DNA of 64,000 bases from Clostridium pasteurianum BC1 (GTDB taxonomy: Bacteria > Bacillota > Clostridia > Clostridiales > Clostridiaceae): the NCBI RefSeq assembly GCF_000389635.1, contig NC_021182.1, forward strand, positions 2,728,001 through 2,792,000, written 5' to 3'. A program made the translations under genes and the position numbers. Under the pieces are notes generated by a model. It did no database searches. It was not told the origin of the DNA and saw nothing but the letters and a program-made list of their open reading frames with translations. Positions 52,156 through 61,083 of the stretch are shown here, one piece after another (position 1 is the stretch's first letter; each line of letters starts with the position of its first letter).

Positions 52156-53042
52156 TCATTAATTCCTTTATTTTTTGCCCATGTTGCATAATCTGTATAG
52201 TCAATTAATTGGTGTGTTTCATTATCCATACGTTTATCTGGTGTCCATCCTTTATATGAGATATTTAGCAAAATACACCTACAGTTCGGATGTGTATTTT
52301 CAACTGGATATGGGTGGTCATCATTAATTCCCCATACTTGTCCATCGAGTGACGCATCATACTCGGCAGTACGATTATCTAGTACACTTGACCATTGAAC
52401 TTGCTCACACCCTGCATCTTTACCTATTTGTTCTTGGCTTGATACTGCATTACGAGCAACCTCGGTTCTCACTAACCTTCGTGATTGATAGGCTTGTACT
52501 CCAAAAGCATCTTTAATTTGCTTACCTATTTGGTCAATTGTTGTTCCACCTGTAGAAGCATCCTTTATTAGATTGTATAATCTATCAACCATACTAGCCT
52601 TATTATTCCAGATTCTATCTGAAAATGTTTCTTCTTTGTAAACACGATTAATAGCTTGGTCTATAAATTGTTTTTTAAGTATATTAAAATTAGAATTTAT
52701 TCCTAACTTATCAAATACAAAAGCATTTTTATAATAGGTTGTTTTGTAGGTATCGCCTAAAATAGAAGTAACCTTATCAACCTCTGCATTACCTAAATCT
52801 TTACTTATTTTAGTTAGTTTGACTTGTACATCATTTAATATATTTGTCTTTTGCTTACCACTTAAATTTAATAGTCCATCTACAGCATATTTAATATAAA
52901 TTAAACCAATCATGGCATGAACTTCATCAAGTTTATCATTTTGGTCTTGATAAATGCCTTGCATTTGTTCATCAGCATAATCTTCACTATCAAGTCTAAT
53001 TTGCTCTATAGTTTTCCTATACTGCTGGTTTATCTTTGCCAT
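52140..53042 (-). CDS. Minor head protein (SPP1 gp7 / Mu F-like)
   Basis: 300 aa. Core SRRLVRTEVARNAVSSQEQI, QWSSVLDNRTAEYDASLDGQ, and the conserved NTHPNCRCILL near the C-terminus, which define the SPP1 gp7/Mu gpF family acting in head morphogenesis and DNA ejection. It overlaps the portal gene end by 26 nt. Confidence 0.88.
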   Translation of the reverse strand: MAKINQQYRKTIEQIRLDSEDYADEQMQGIYQDQNDKLDEVHAMIGLIYIKYAVDGLLNLSGKQKTNILNDVQVKLTKISKDLGNAEVDKVTSILGDTYKTTYYKNAFVFDKLGINSNFNILKKQFIDQAINRVYKEETFSDRIWNNKASMVDRLYNLIKDASTGGTTIDQIGKQIKDAFGVQAYQSRRLVRTEVARNAVSSQEQIGKDAGCEQVQWSSVLDNRTAEYDASLDGQVWGINDDHPYPVENTHPNCRCILLNISYKGWTPDKRMDNETHQLIDYTDYATWAKNKGINDNTPD

Positions 53043-54459
53043 TCATATCACCACTATTCATCATATTCTTATCTTGACTAGAACTTTGATTACTTTGTGC
53101 TCTTGCTTGGTCTAATAAATCACTACCAACTGTACTTGCTTCTTGTTCTTTTTGTGCTTGTTGCATTTCTCGTTCTGGGTCAGATACAAAACTAAATAAA
53201 CTTAATGCTGTTTGTGTAGATAATCTATTACCTAATGTATTAACCATATTCGCATTTTGCAAATCGTCTTGAGGAATATTAGCAGTAAATGTTACCAATA
53301 TATCTTTTACATCATATAATTGTGAACCCTTTAAGCTATTTAAATAGGTAAATAAACATTGTAATCTTGTTTTTACACAATTATGTAAACTCTTTTGATT
53401 TAATTTACATTTATCTTCTAATCCAATTAATTTAGCCCTGAGTGCCAATGACGAGGTATTCGAGCTTTCCTTTATGTTATGGTTTATGTGTCCACTTATT
53501 TGGTACATAAGGTCAATAATGGTATTTAATGTATTTTGGATGAAAGTATCGTTGATTTGTTTTGTTAACCATTGAGCACTACCAGTAGTTGAACCATTAC
53601 CTTTAAATTTCATTATTCCATCTTTTCTTATTTTATCTAATTCATTTTCATCTAATTCACAATTGATGAAACATAAATAAGCATTTCTAAATTCCGTTAT
53701 CTCACTGGAAATATCTGATAAATTTCTTTCATATGCATCTTGTAATGATTTCATATCCTGATAAATACTATCAAGCCATGATTCTTCACTTATTTGTGCT
53801 GTACCTACTGGAACAATTCCAAATGGATGACTTTGTCTAGGTGATATTTCTGCAAATGCTTCATTACAGTGAATAATTTGGCTATTATCATAAATGTCAA
53901 TATACATTTGACTATCGTAAGTCTTCCTATATATATGTAGGAAAAATATAGGATTTCCAAAATCATCATTATACATTATTCCATGTCTTGGACTTATAAT
54001 CTTACTGCAAAATTGAGCATCTTTGTCTATGTAATATAATTCAAATGCAGTAGAATAAATTAACATATTCTTTGCTAAACTAGCATCTGTATTTTCATCC
54101 CAATGCCATGTATTTTCTTTTAAAATGTTTACTATATTCTTATCAGCACTTTTTGAACTATATGTAATAGGATTACCAACACTATAACTTATTTCTTCTT
54201 TAATAAACTTTTTAATAAAGTTAGTATTAATTTTATTGTGACTTCTATCATTAATAAAACTATATCCACCACCTTCGGCATCTGCATAGTTATTAAAGAT
54301 AATATCATCATAGTTTCCGTCCATTTGCCATGCTAAATTATGGTTAATATCAGTTATTCCCATATAATAAAAATACATTCTTTGATATATTCTCCATTGA
54401 GTTTGAAATTGACTAAAACATGCTTCTAATATACTTCTATTTGCTTCTATATCAAACAT
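53017..54459 (-). CDS. Portal protein (SPP1 family)
   Basis: 480 aa. The dodecameric DNA entry ring. MFDIEANRSILEACFSQFQT, VGNPITYSSKSADKN, ISPRHGIMYNDDFGNPIFFL, SDISSEITEFRNAYL and LRAKLIGLEDKCKLNQKSLH are the SPP1 gp6-like landmarks. It lies between TerL and the minor head gene. Confidence 0.88.
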   Translation of the reverse strand: MFDIEANRSILEACFSQFQTQWRIYQRMYFYYMGITDINHNLAWQMDGNYDDIIFNNYADAEGGGYSFINDRSHNKINTNFIKKFIKEEISYSVGNPITYSSKSADKNIVNILKENTWHWDENTDASLAKNMLIYSTAFELYYIDKDAQFCSKIISPRHGIMYNDDFGNPIFFLHIYRKTYDSQMYIDIYDNSQIIHCNEAFAEISPRQSHPFGIVPVGTAQISEESWLDSIYQDMKSLQDAYERNLSDISSEITEFRNAYLCFINCELDENELDKIRKDGIMKFKGNGSTTGSAQWLTKQINDTFIQNTLNTIIDLMYQISGHINHNIKESSNTSSLALRAKLIGLEDKCKLNQKSLHNCVKTRLQCLFTYLNSLKGSQLYDVKDILVTFTANIPQDDLQNANMVNTLGNRLSTQTALSLFSFVSDPEREMQQAQKEQEASTVGSDLLDQARAQSNQSSSQDKNMMNSGDMNGKDKPAV

Positions 54460-54481
54460 TCTATGTTATCACCTCTCTTAA

Positions 54482-56275
54482 TTAAAATAATTTTCTTATA
54501 TCCATACTTGTTACTTTGTATAATATTTGTATATCATCAATACGCCGAGACACTTCACTTAAAATATCTGGAGCATCATCATGTTCTGAAAAATTACATC
54601 CTGCAAACTCATGTATTTGCTCTATAAAATCCTTATCTTCTGTATTAAATATAATTTTTCCCATATTAATATCTGATACAATGGTCTGTATCTTATCATC
54701 TTTATTCTTGTGTTGCCCTTCATTTACCCATTGGATATCTCTATTACTTAAAATACTATCTTTACTAATATAATCTTTCATTTTATTAACATCGAAACCA
54801 CCGTAAGTATTTTTTTCCACATATACTACGCTAATTTCAGGAAAATCTCTTAATAATTGCAAAGTATGCTGTATATATTCCTCATATCCTATAGCAGAAT
54901 TGTTATTGAATTTAAGCAATTCTCCTTTTCGGACATACTTAATTTCTCCACTTTTTCCTAATACACAAAATGCAAAACTATCTGCTTTCTTAGTATTTTT
55001 ATTAGTTATTCCAGCAGGGTCAATGCCGAGTATACATTTACTAAATTTTCTATCTTCTATATAGTCTTTTGGTTTAGATATTATAGTAGTAAATAATTTA
55101 GTTCCTATAGAATTAAGATCTGATTGTACCTCTTGTTTAAACTTAGATGGATTCTCAAAATAATCTTTAGCTAATTCTGTTTTATCCCAAAAACTTTCCC
55201 ATAATACTGGATAACTCATTTCAGATTTATGTGAAATATAAAAATCTTTTGCTTTTTTAACTCTAATGTCATCATTTTTTATAGAAGTATCTTTTAGAAT
55301 ATTTTTATATTCTTGCCATAAGTCTTGTTCAAATAATTCATCTATATTATCTACTAGCACTCCTTTTTCAAGAGTAAAACTCCAAGTGAGCGAATTATAT
55401 AATCTCATATAGAAATCTTCTTGATGTTGTATCGTGCCAAACGCTAATATAACAGTACCATTTACAATAATATCTCCATCATCATTCCTTAAAGTTCTTT
55501 GTTTACAATATTTTAAGTCAGAACTATATCTATCCCATTTATTATCTCTACCTTGTTCGGTCTTAACATCAATTTTAGAGTCCTGATAATCATCAAGTAA
55601 AATTAAATCTGGTCTCATATTAAGTTTTTCATTCTTAACACCTCTTAAAGAAGATTCAGAACCATAAGCTTCAATTTGTGTATCATTAGATAGTTGTAAA
55701 ACGTCTTCATTGTTCTTAAAATTTCTATCTTTTATATTTATTAATGTGTCAAAAGATTTTTCTATAAATTTATTACCTTGTATAGTTTCTTTTATTTGAC
55801 TTAAAAATTTCTTTGCTAGTTTTCCTGTAGATGAACATATTACTATCATTTTTTTAGTACCATAGCAGGCTGTCCATATACTAACTGCTAATGTTCCAAA
55901 ACTAGATTTTCCAGTACCTCTAGGTAATATATAACCCTTTTGGTCTATATGCTGATATAATATTATATCTTGTATTTCTTTCCATAATTTTCTATGTATT
56001 GGTGCTATAGTTGCACATCCATGACCACAAAATATCTGCTGTAAATAATACATACAGAAAAATTTAAGGTTTCTTTTACCTAATTGATATGACAATCCAT
56101 TTTTTCCAAATAAATTGTCTTTATATTTAAGTATTAATTGATATGATATCTGCTCTGCTTCATCTTCTGTTAAATTATTGGAAATATATTCCTGTTTTAA
56201 ATATTTATATAATAGATAACGGTTAAATTGGTCATTATCGTTAAATTCTATATTATCAAATTTTATAATTCTCAC
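54482..56275 (-). CDS. Terminase large subunit
   Basis: 597 aa. The ATPase part has Walker A LPRGTGKSSFGT (about 115-126) and Walker B LILLDDYQDS. The nuclease part begins KCILGIDPAG, with later SVVYVEKNTYGG and HDDAPDILSEV, an RNase H-like set of acidic residues. Cuts and pumps DNA into the prohead. The start is GTG with GGAAGAAG in front. Unrelated in sequence to the broken TerL at 19-20 kb, so two different packaging systems are present. Confidence 0.9.
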   Translation of the reverse strand: MRIIKFDNIEFNDNDQFNRYLLYKYLKQEYISNNLTEDEAEQISYQLILKYKDNLFGKNGLSYQLGKRNLKFFCMYYLQQIFCGHGCATIAPIHRKLWKEIQDIILYQHIDQKGYILPRGTGKSSFGTLAVSIWTACYGTKKMIVICSSTGKLAKKFLSQIKETIQGNKFIEKSFDTLINIKDRNFKNNEDVLQLSNDTQIEAYGSESSLRGVKNEKLNMRPDLILLDDYQDSKIDVKTEQGRDNKWDRYSSDLKYCKQRTLRNDDGDIIVNGTVILAFGTIQHQEDFYMRLYNSLTWSFTLEKGVLVDNIDELFEQDLWQEYKNILKDTSIKNDDIRVKKAKDFYISHKSEMSYPVLWESFWDKTELAKDYFENPSKFKQEVQSDLNSIGTKLFTTIISKPKDYIEDRKFSKCILGIDPAGITNKNTKKADSFAFCVLGKSGEIKYVRKGELLKFNNNSAIGYEEYIQHTLQLLRDFPEISVVYVEKNTYGGFDVNKMKDYISKDSILSNRDIQWVNEGQHKNKDDKIQTIVSDINMGKIIFNTEDKDFIEQIHEFAGCNFSEHDDAPDILSEVSRRIDDIQILYKVTSMDIRKLF

Positions 56276-56844
56276 CTTCTTCCTATTTAGGGTTAATTTC
56301 TTTTTTAAAAAGTCTAAAAAATTTTAAAAAATATAACGAGTCAATTGTGGGGGTATCTGGGAATTCGCAAAAAAGAAAGCCACCCCCTATTCATTTTGTC
56401 GAATATTGTAATGATTAAGTATATAAAAATAAGATATGGTATACCCATGTCTTATTAATAATTATTATTATTTAATTATATATAACTATATAACTATCAA
56501 CTATACTCACTCACTACTCATATCACCATACATTATACATTGTATACACTTGCATCATACATACTATCACACTAATACACACTACATATAACATAGTAAC
56601 CATATACGTTTAACGAACTGCGTCAAATTAAATTTTGTAGAAGTTGATGCAGTTCATATTGTATATATAATAATGTCTACAACCCGCATGGTTGACACGT
56701 TTATAGTACATTATATAGTTATTAATTATATTATATATATAGTTATACATTATATGTGGTATATTTATTCATATATAGTACAATATATACGTAGATATAC
56801 ATTAAATATACATGGATATTATTACCATAAAACTTTTATTTTAT
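56276..56844. other. Gap between terminase genes; possible cos/pac region
   Basis: No gene. It holds a GC-rich patch on the minus strand (GGGGGTGGC near 56383, CCCCCAC near 56347) in otherwise extreme AT. It also holds GAACTGCGTCAA/TTGATGCAGTTC (56615-56626, 56644-56655, one mismatch) and many TATATA/ACTATA repeats at 56450-56830. Packaging sites often lie beside terS, but this is only positional. Confidence 0.35.
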
Positions 56845-57261
56845 CTAGTCTATCTTCTTCTTTTTGAATAATTCTAATTCATTTTGCAATATATCTTCAT
56901 TGATAGATTCATTCTCTTTACTATTGTCATTAGTCTCTAATTTACTTGTTGGATTACCATAGATTCTATTTAATAGATACATGAGTACATCTTTCTTTGT
57001 ATTCTCACTCTTAGAAGTTAATGCAATCCTATCTAACTCAGCAATATACATGTCAACTTTCGACATTATTTTCTTTTCACCATCAATTTTTAAATCGTGT
57101 AAGCGTTCGTCCATGTTTGCCCTACATTCATCATCATTTATAACACTATCATATAACCATGTTCTACTCTTACCACATGCCTTAGCAATGTCTATTTTGT
57201 TTGCTTTTCCCTCAATTAACATATCAATCGCCTTTGATTGAATATCATTTATCATCTCCAT
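56845..57261 (-). CDS. Terminase small subunit
   Basis: 138 aa with an N-terminal HTH (SKAIDMLIEGKANKIDIAKA, CGKSRTWLYDSVINDDECRA) and a helical oligomerisation part ending GNPTSKLETND. This is the phBC6A51-type terS pattern. RBS GGAGGTGAA. Confidence 0.75.
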   Translation of the reverse strand: MEMINDIQSKAIDMLIEGKANKIDIAKACGKSRTWLYDSVINDDECRANMDERLHDLKIDGEKKIMSKVDMYIAELDRIALTSKSENTKKDVLMYLLNRIYGNPTSKLETNDNSKENESINEDILQNELELFKKKKID

Positions 57262-57375
57262 TTCACCTCCATTTTAATGTCAAGTTTACTTTACATATTT
57301 ACATATTTAGTGTATTGCATATCTCATACACATAAAAAATATATAGTGTGGGGTTATTTTTCAAACCCCAATAAT

Positions 57376-57759
57376 TTATTTACTATGTTCATTTCTTACT
57401 AATATACTTTTTAATTCTTCATTACTTATATAATCAACATTTTCATATTTACATTCTACTATTCCATCTTTTACTATCATTGAAGCAATTTTATTGTTTT
57501 CTATTATACCTTCATCAGTTAATTTTTTAATTAATTTATTTCTATAATTTATTCTTGCATCTATTTGTATTTTAGAACAATAAACTACATTTTTAATTGA
57601 ATTCATTATATTATCATCATCTAAATCTAATTTATCTAACATAAATTCTCTATATTCATTTTTACCTACATGGTATGTAAATCTAAATTCATGGTCATTT
57701 TCAGAAACAAACTCACAATTTAATTCCTTTAATAATTCACCTATTTTATCATTCATCAT
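57376..57759 (-). CDS. Hypothetical phage protein, 127 aa
   Basis: Not recognised. Begins MMNDKIGELLKELNCEFVSE after AGGAGGGAAATAATT. An N-terminal NumoD/SHH-like alpha-beta part, then helical. Early-region neighbour of TerS. Confidence 0.5.
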   Translation of the reverse strand: MMNDKIGELLKELNCEFVSENDHEFRFTYHVGKNEYREFMLDKLDLDDDNIMNSIKNVVYCSKIQIDARINYRNKLIKKLTDEGIIENNKIASMIVKDGIVECKYENVDYISNEELKSILVRNEHSK

Positions 57760-57801
57760 AATTATTTCCCTCCTAAATATAAAAAAGACCAACATTTTCT
57801 G

Positions 57802-58308
57802 TTAGCCTTCATCCATTAATTTATTTTCTTTATTTGCTTTCGACCATTTTTTAACAATATAAAACATATTGCTCCAACATACAATATTAACACCTATAAC
57901 TATTAGCCATAACAATATATCACTTTTTATAGTAGTACCATCAGCAATTGCCAAAATAAAAAACCATATCAAACATTTTTTTATTAATTTTATTACTGCT
58001 TTATTAGCAATTTTATTGTTGTGTTTTTGTAATAATTTATCATTAGCTTTTAATTGTTCTTTAGTATAAGCAGTATCACTAATCATCTTACTAGTTTTAC
58101 TATTACTAAGTTTATTATTATCATATTTTTTATAATCAGTATAACTCAATCCACTGCCTGGTATTCCTACAGTTTTTCTTACACCTTGTTTACCAATAGT
58201 AACATGAGCACCACGTCTCCCAACACTAACGCTATTAATTCCTTTTTTGCCTAGATTAAGTGTAATACCTTTGCATATTTTAATTCTTCTTTTAAATATT
58301 AACCCCAT
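57802..58308 (-). CDS. DUF4236 protein with two membrane helices
   Basis: 168 aa. The N-terminal DUF4236 domain (GLIFKRRIKICKGITLNLGK, VGRRGAHVTIGKQGVRKTVG, IPGSGLSYTDYKK) is followed by a linker and two membrane helices with KKWSKANKENK. DUF4236 occurs in phage and bacterial surface or stress proteins of unknown function. A relative lacking DUF4236 is at 26041-26325. Start MGLIFK set by AAAGGGATGTTTATT. Confidence 0.7.
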   Translation of the reverse strand: MGLIFKRRIKICKGITLNLGKKGINSVSVGRRGAHVTIGKQGVRKTVGIPGSGLSYTDYKKYDNNKLSNSKTSKMISDTAYTKEQLKANDKLLQKHNNKIANKAVIKLIKKCLIWFFILAIADGTTIKSDILLWLIVIGVNIVCWSNMFYIVKKWSKANKENKLMDEG

Positions 58309-58390
58309 AATAAACATCCCTTTACATAATATATTTAACTTCTTTATGTAATTAAGTATATCACATTTAGACTAGCAAAAAAAAGGTTTT

Positions 58391-58633
58391 TTATTTATAT
58401 TTTTCTAATATTTTATTATTTATTTCTATCTCACGTTGGAACAAATCTATCATTTCATTATTAATATCAACCATTCTATCATTCGTCTCAATTTGTTGCT
58501 CAATATCTCTATTATTTATAGCCATAATATGGTCGAGCCTTTCATTTCCTAATTCTACTTCGTGTTCTAATATTTCATATTTTAAATTATCCATTTGCAC
58601 TAACAATTCTTCTATTTCTTTATTTTCATTCAT
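58391..58633 (-). CDS. Coiled-coil phage protein, 80 aa
   Basis: MNENKEIEELLVQMDNLKYE and repeated I/L-x6 heptads (NDRMVDINNEMIDLFQREIE). Overlaps the stop of the next upstream gene by 8 nt. Function unknown. Confidence 0.6.
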   Translation of the reverse strand: MNENKEIEELLVQMDNLKYEILEHEVELGNERLDHIMAINNRDIEQQIETNDRMVDINNEMIDLFQREIEINNKILEKYK

Positions 58634-58802
58634 TTTTATCTTCCTCCTCCAACTCTTTAAGCCATTGTTCCCATAACTTTTTAGATTCTGCTAAAGTCTT
58701 ATATTTTTTCATTAACTTCTTACCGTTATTTTTAGCCTTATCGCTTGTAATTGTATGTGCTTCTTCCAATATTTTTTTAGCATCTTCACCACTAATTGTC
58801 AT
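58626..58802 (-). CDS. Small phage protein of the KKIL-EAHT family, 58 aa
   Basis: MTISGEDAKKILEEAHTITS, KNNGKKLMKKYKTLAESKKL. Paralogue of the 62-aa protein at 24328-24516. RBS AGGAGGAATTGTT. Helical, function unknown. Its conservation in two phage regions of this window indicates selection. Confidence 0.6.
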   Translation of the reverse strand: MTISGEDAKKILEEAHTITSDKAKNNGKKLMKKYKTLAESKKLWEQWLKELEEEDKNE

Positions 58803-58814
58803 AACAATTCCTCC

Positions 58815-59165
58815 TTAGTCCTCAAATTGTTTATCGTCTTCTATTATCTTTTCAAATATGCTACAATATTGTTCGTCACCTACATATTGTGAAACTTCTT
58901 CTGCTGTTTCCATATATGAATCTACCCAAACCCACATACCGTTAAGCCAGTACACCGACTGTTTACATTTTTCATTTAATTCTTCATTATTATTTATATC
59001 TTTCCTGCTACATGTTATAAGCTCTACGGCATTATTTATACTATCCTGTCCAACACTATTAACATAATTTAATAAATCCTTACCATTTAATTTACTTAAA
59101 TGATTTATATTATCCTTAAATGTATCTATGCAAAATTTATATTCCTTTTTATTTAGATGTATCAT
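58815..59165 (-). CDS. Phage protein of the LNKKE family, 116 aa
   Basis: MIHLNKKEYKFCIDTFKDNI after GGGGAGAGATAT. Shared motifs GMWVWVDSYMETAEEVSQYV and EQYCSIFEKIIEDDK with the 134-aa protein at 29982-30386. Not recognised. Start set by the RBS, shorter than the open frame. Confidence 0.6.
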   Translation of the reverse strand: MIHLNKKEYKFCIDTFKDNINHLSKLNGKDLLNYVNSVGQDSINNAVELITCSRKDINNNEELNEKCKQSVYWLNGMWVWVDSYMETAEEVSQYVGDEQYCSIFEKIIEDDKQFED

Positions 59166-59213
59166 ATATCTCTCCCCTTTAACCAGCTTAACTTTTACGT
59201 TAACCAACCGATT

Positions 59214-59447
59214 TTAAGCCCGTATAATTGTTTCATTTTTAAAATCCACAACATAAATTTCATCTGTAGATAATAAAAATGCAATTTTACATGCTATAAT
59301 ATCTATTTCCATTTTCTCTACTAAATCTAAATCAAAACCTATAACATTATTATATAAAATACCTTCTTCTACCCATAAATTATCACATTGACATTCTTCC
59401 AACATTGCTTGTATATATAACTCTTCTTTTCCTGGATAATAATTCAT
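59214..59447 (-). CDS. Hypothetical phage protein, 77 aa
   Basis: MNYYPGKEELYIQAMLEECQ, very acidic, ending VVDFKNETIIRA. RBS GGGAGAATGATATT. Not recognised. Confidence 0.5.
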   Translation of the reverse strand: MNYYPGKEELYIQAMLEECQCDNLWVEEGILYNNVIGFDLDLVEKMEIDIIACKIAFLLSTDEIYVVDFKNETIIRA

Positions 59448-59560
59448 AATATCATTCTCCCTTTAAATATTTTTTTATATTTACTTGCATAATTTCTATG
59501 TTTTTGTGTATAATAATAAGTAAGGATATACTCCAATATACCCTTACGAAAATATGTATT

Positions 59561-60172
59561 TTATGCATTTAAATTAATACCCAAGGTTGTATCTTCTCCA
59601 AAATTTACAGCCTTATTTTCATTCTTATACCATACTGGTTGTACACCTAGTACATCATCCCAGCGGTCTTTACCAATTCTACTTACATAAGATGGTCTTT
59701 TACCATAATGTTTAGCTATATCAACTTGTTTCATTTTCGTATTATCTTTGAGCCATCTAATTTCTTCAATAATTCTAATATCCGTTAAGCAATGACCATT
59801 ATTTATACCGCTTGTAATTTCACTTCTAAACTCATGATATTCTTCAGCTTCATCACCAGATCTAATTTTTTTCTCTTTAGATAAATCATTTAAATATTTA
59901 TTATAACCGTTTTTAATTGCATCATATTTTAATATGTATTTATTTTCCAGTTTCTTGAATTCTGTTGCATCACATTCTTTAAGAGTTTCAAATTTAAAAG
60001 CATCTTCTCCATATTCATCAAAATCCTTCTGCATTTCTTTACCACGATATGTATTATTCCTTAGCTCTGCTAAATAACAACTCCATCTTTTATGAATATC
60101 ACTACTATGTCCAATTCTCACCTTACCATTTTTTATATATGTTATTTTGTAAATTCCTTTTATTTTTTTCAT
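59561..60172 (-). CDS. GIY-YIG endonuclease with C-terminal HTH
   Basis: 203 aa. Residues 1-95 form a GIY-YIG nuclease (KGIYKITYIKNGKVRIGHSS, the conserved Arg/Trp region HKRWSCYLAEL, then the Glu-bearing KKLENKYILKY). The C-terminus (IRWLKDNTKMKQVDIAKHYG, KRPSYVSRIGK) is a helix-turn-helix DNA-recognition part. This is the layout of phage homing endonucleases. Start MKKIKG chosen for GGGAGGTAGTGGAT. It overlaps no exon or intron remains, so it is free-standing. Confidence 0.85.
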   Translation of the reverse strand: MKKIKGIYKITYIKNGKVRIGHSSDIHKRWSCYLAELRNNTYRGKEMQKDFDEYGEDAFKFETLKECDATEFKKLENKYILKYDAIKNGYNKYLNDLSKEKKIRSGDEAEEYHEFRSEITSGINNGHCLTDIRIIEEIRWLKDNTKMKQVDIAKHYGKRPSYVSRIGKDRWDDVLGVQPVWYKNENKAVNFGEDTTLGINLNA

Positions 60173-60185
60173 ATCCACTACCTCC

Positions 60186-60944
60186 CTAAGCAACTTTCAA
60201 GTCATCAATTATTTTATTATGCAAATATAATTGACCTTTGCCCGTTACAAAAGTAGTGATTGTTATCTTTTCAAAATTACCCATTTGAACAACTTTTTCT
60301 TTTGTTTCAAATATACCTTGCTCAACATATCTTCTATAAGGTTCATTATTACTATTTAAATATCCATTATTTCTCAACCAAGCAAACAATTTAGTCCTAC
60401 CAAAATTCTTTATGTTTAATAAATCTGCAAACTGCTTCATACTAACATTAGATTTAGCACTTTCTATATTATTTGCAAATGAAACCTTTTCCTTATTTTC
60501 TTCAAGTTTTGCCTGTAACATTTTTGCTTCTTTTGATTTTGTAAAGAAAGCTATTGCTCTATCTTCTTCACTCATGTTTAGATAATTTTGTAATGGATTA
60601 TTTGTTTGCTTTTCCATGTCATTAAATCTTTGAACATATTTAGCTGTAAATAAAATACCTTTCTCACCAGTAAATTTATTTGCTATGAATTCACAACCCA
60701 TTTTAGTAAATAAGTAGCATTTATTTTCTTTTCCACTATTGTCAATATAAGTATATTCAATAAAATATTCACTCGCCACCATTTGGTTGTCAGTTAAAAT
60801 TTCAATAATTCCTCTTCTGTCTTTAGCACCATCTAGTTTTCTTAATATTTGGTCGTGTGTAACCCCCATCATTTCTGCTACTTCCCTGCTGTCAATTGTA
60901 AATACTCCTGTTTCATTTCCTTTGATTGTTAATATGTTTTCCAT
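60186..60944 (-). CDS. Phage antirepressor: Rha-type domain plus KilAC/ANT
   Basis: 252 aa. The N-terminal Rha-type domain (FTIDSREVAEMMGVTHDQIL, FIEYTYIDNSGKENKCYLFT) and the C-terminal KilAC/ANT domain (VSMKQFADLLNIKNFGRTKL, RNNGYLNSNNEPYRRYVEQG) are typical of phage regulators that modulate the lytic switch. RBS AGGAGGTTTTCGTG, with ATG used rather than the GTG before it. A terminator lies about 110 nt upstream, so it has its own promoter or is controlled by attenuation. Confidence 0.88.
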   Translation of the reverse strand: MENILTIKGNETGVFTIDSREVAEMMGVTHDQILRKLDGAKDRRGIIEILTDNQMVASEYFIEYTYIDNSGKENKCYLFTKMGCEFIANKFTGEKGILFTAKYVQRFNDMEKQTNNPLQNYLNMSEEDRAIAFFTKSKEAKMLQAKLEENKEKVSFANNIESAKSNVSMKQFADLLNIKNFGRTKLFAWLRNNGYLNSNNEPYRRYVEQGIFETKEKVVQMGNFEKITITTFVTGKGQLYLHNKIIDDLKVA

Positions 60945-61046
60945 CACGAAAACCTCCTATATAAAAAAATAGTAGTATATAAATTTCTTATATACCCCAT
61001 GCTAGATTTCACTTTTCCCCCGATTTGGTGAAAACCTAAATAATAA

Positions 61047-61083
61047 TAAAAAGTTGGCTATAGATATTCCGTTACCTATAGCC
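61047..61083 (-). terminator. Terminator upstream of the antirepressor
   Basis: GGCTATAG/CTATAGCC (61056-61063, 61076-61083), then TTTTTATTATT on the minus strand. A short frame lies before it: RBS AAAGGAGGTATCAC, then (ATT)SKKLEMLKFIYRMVDFINPL. A leader peptide is possible. Confidence 0.65.
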
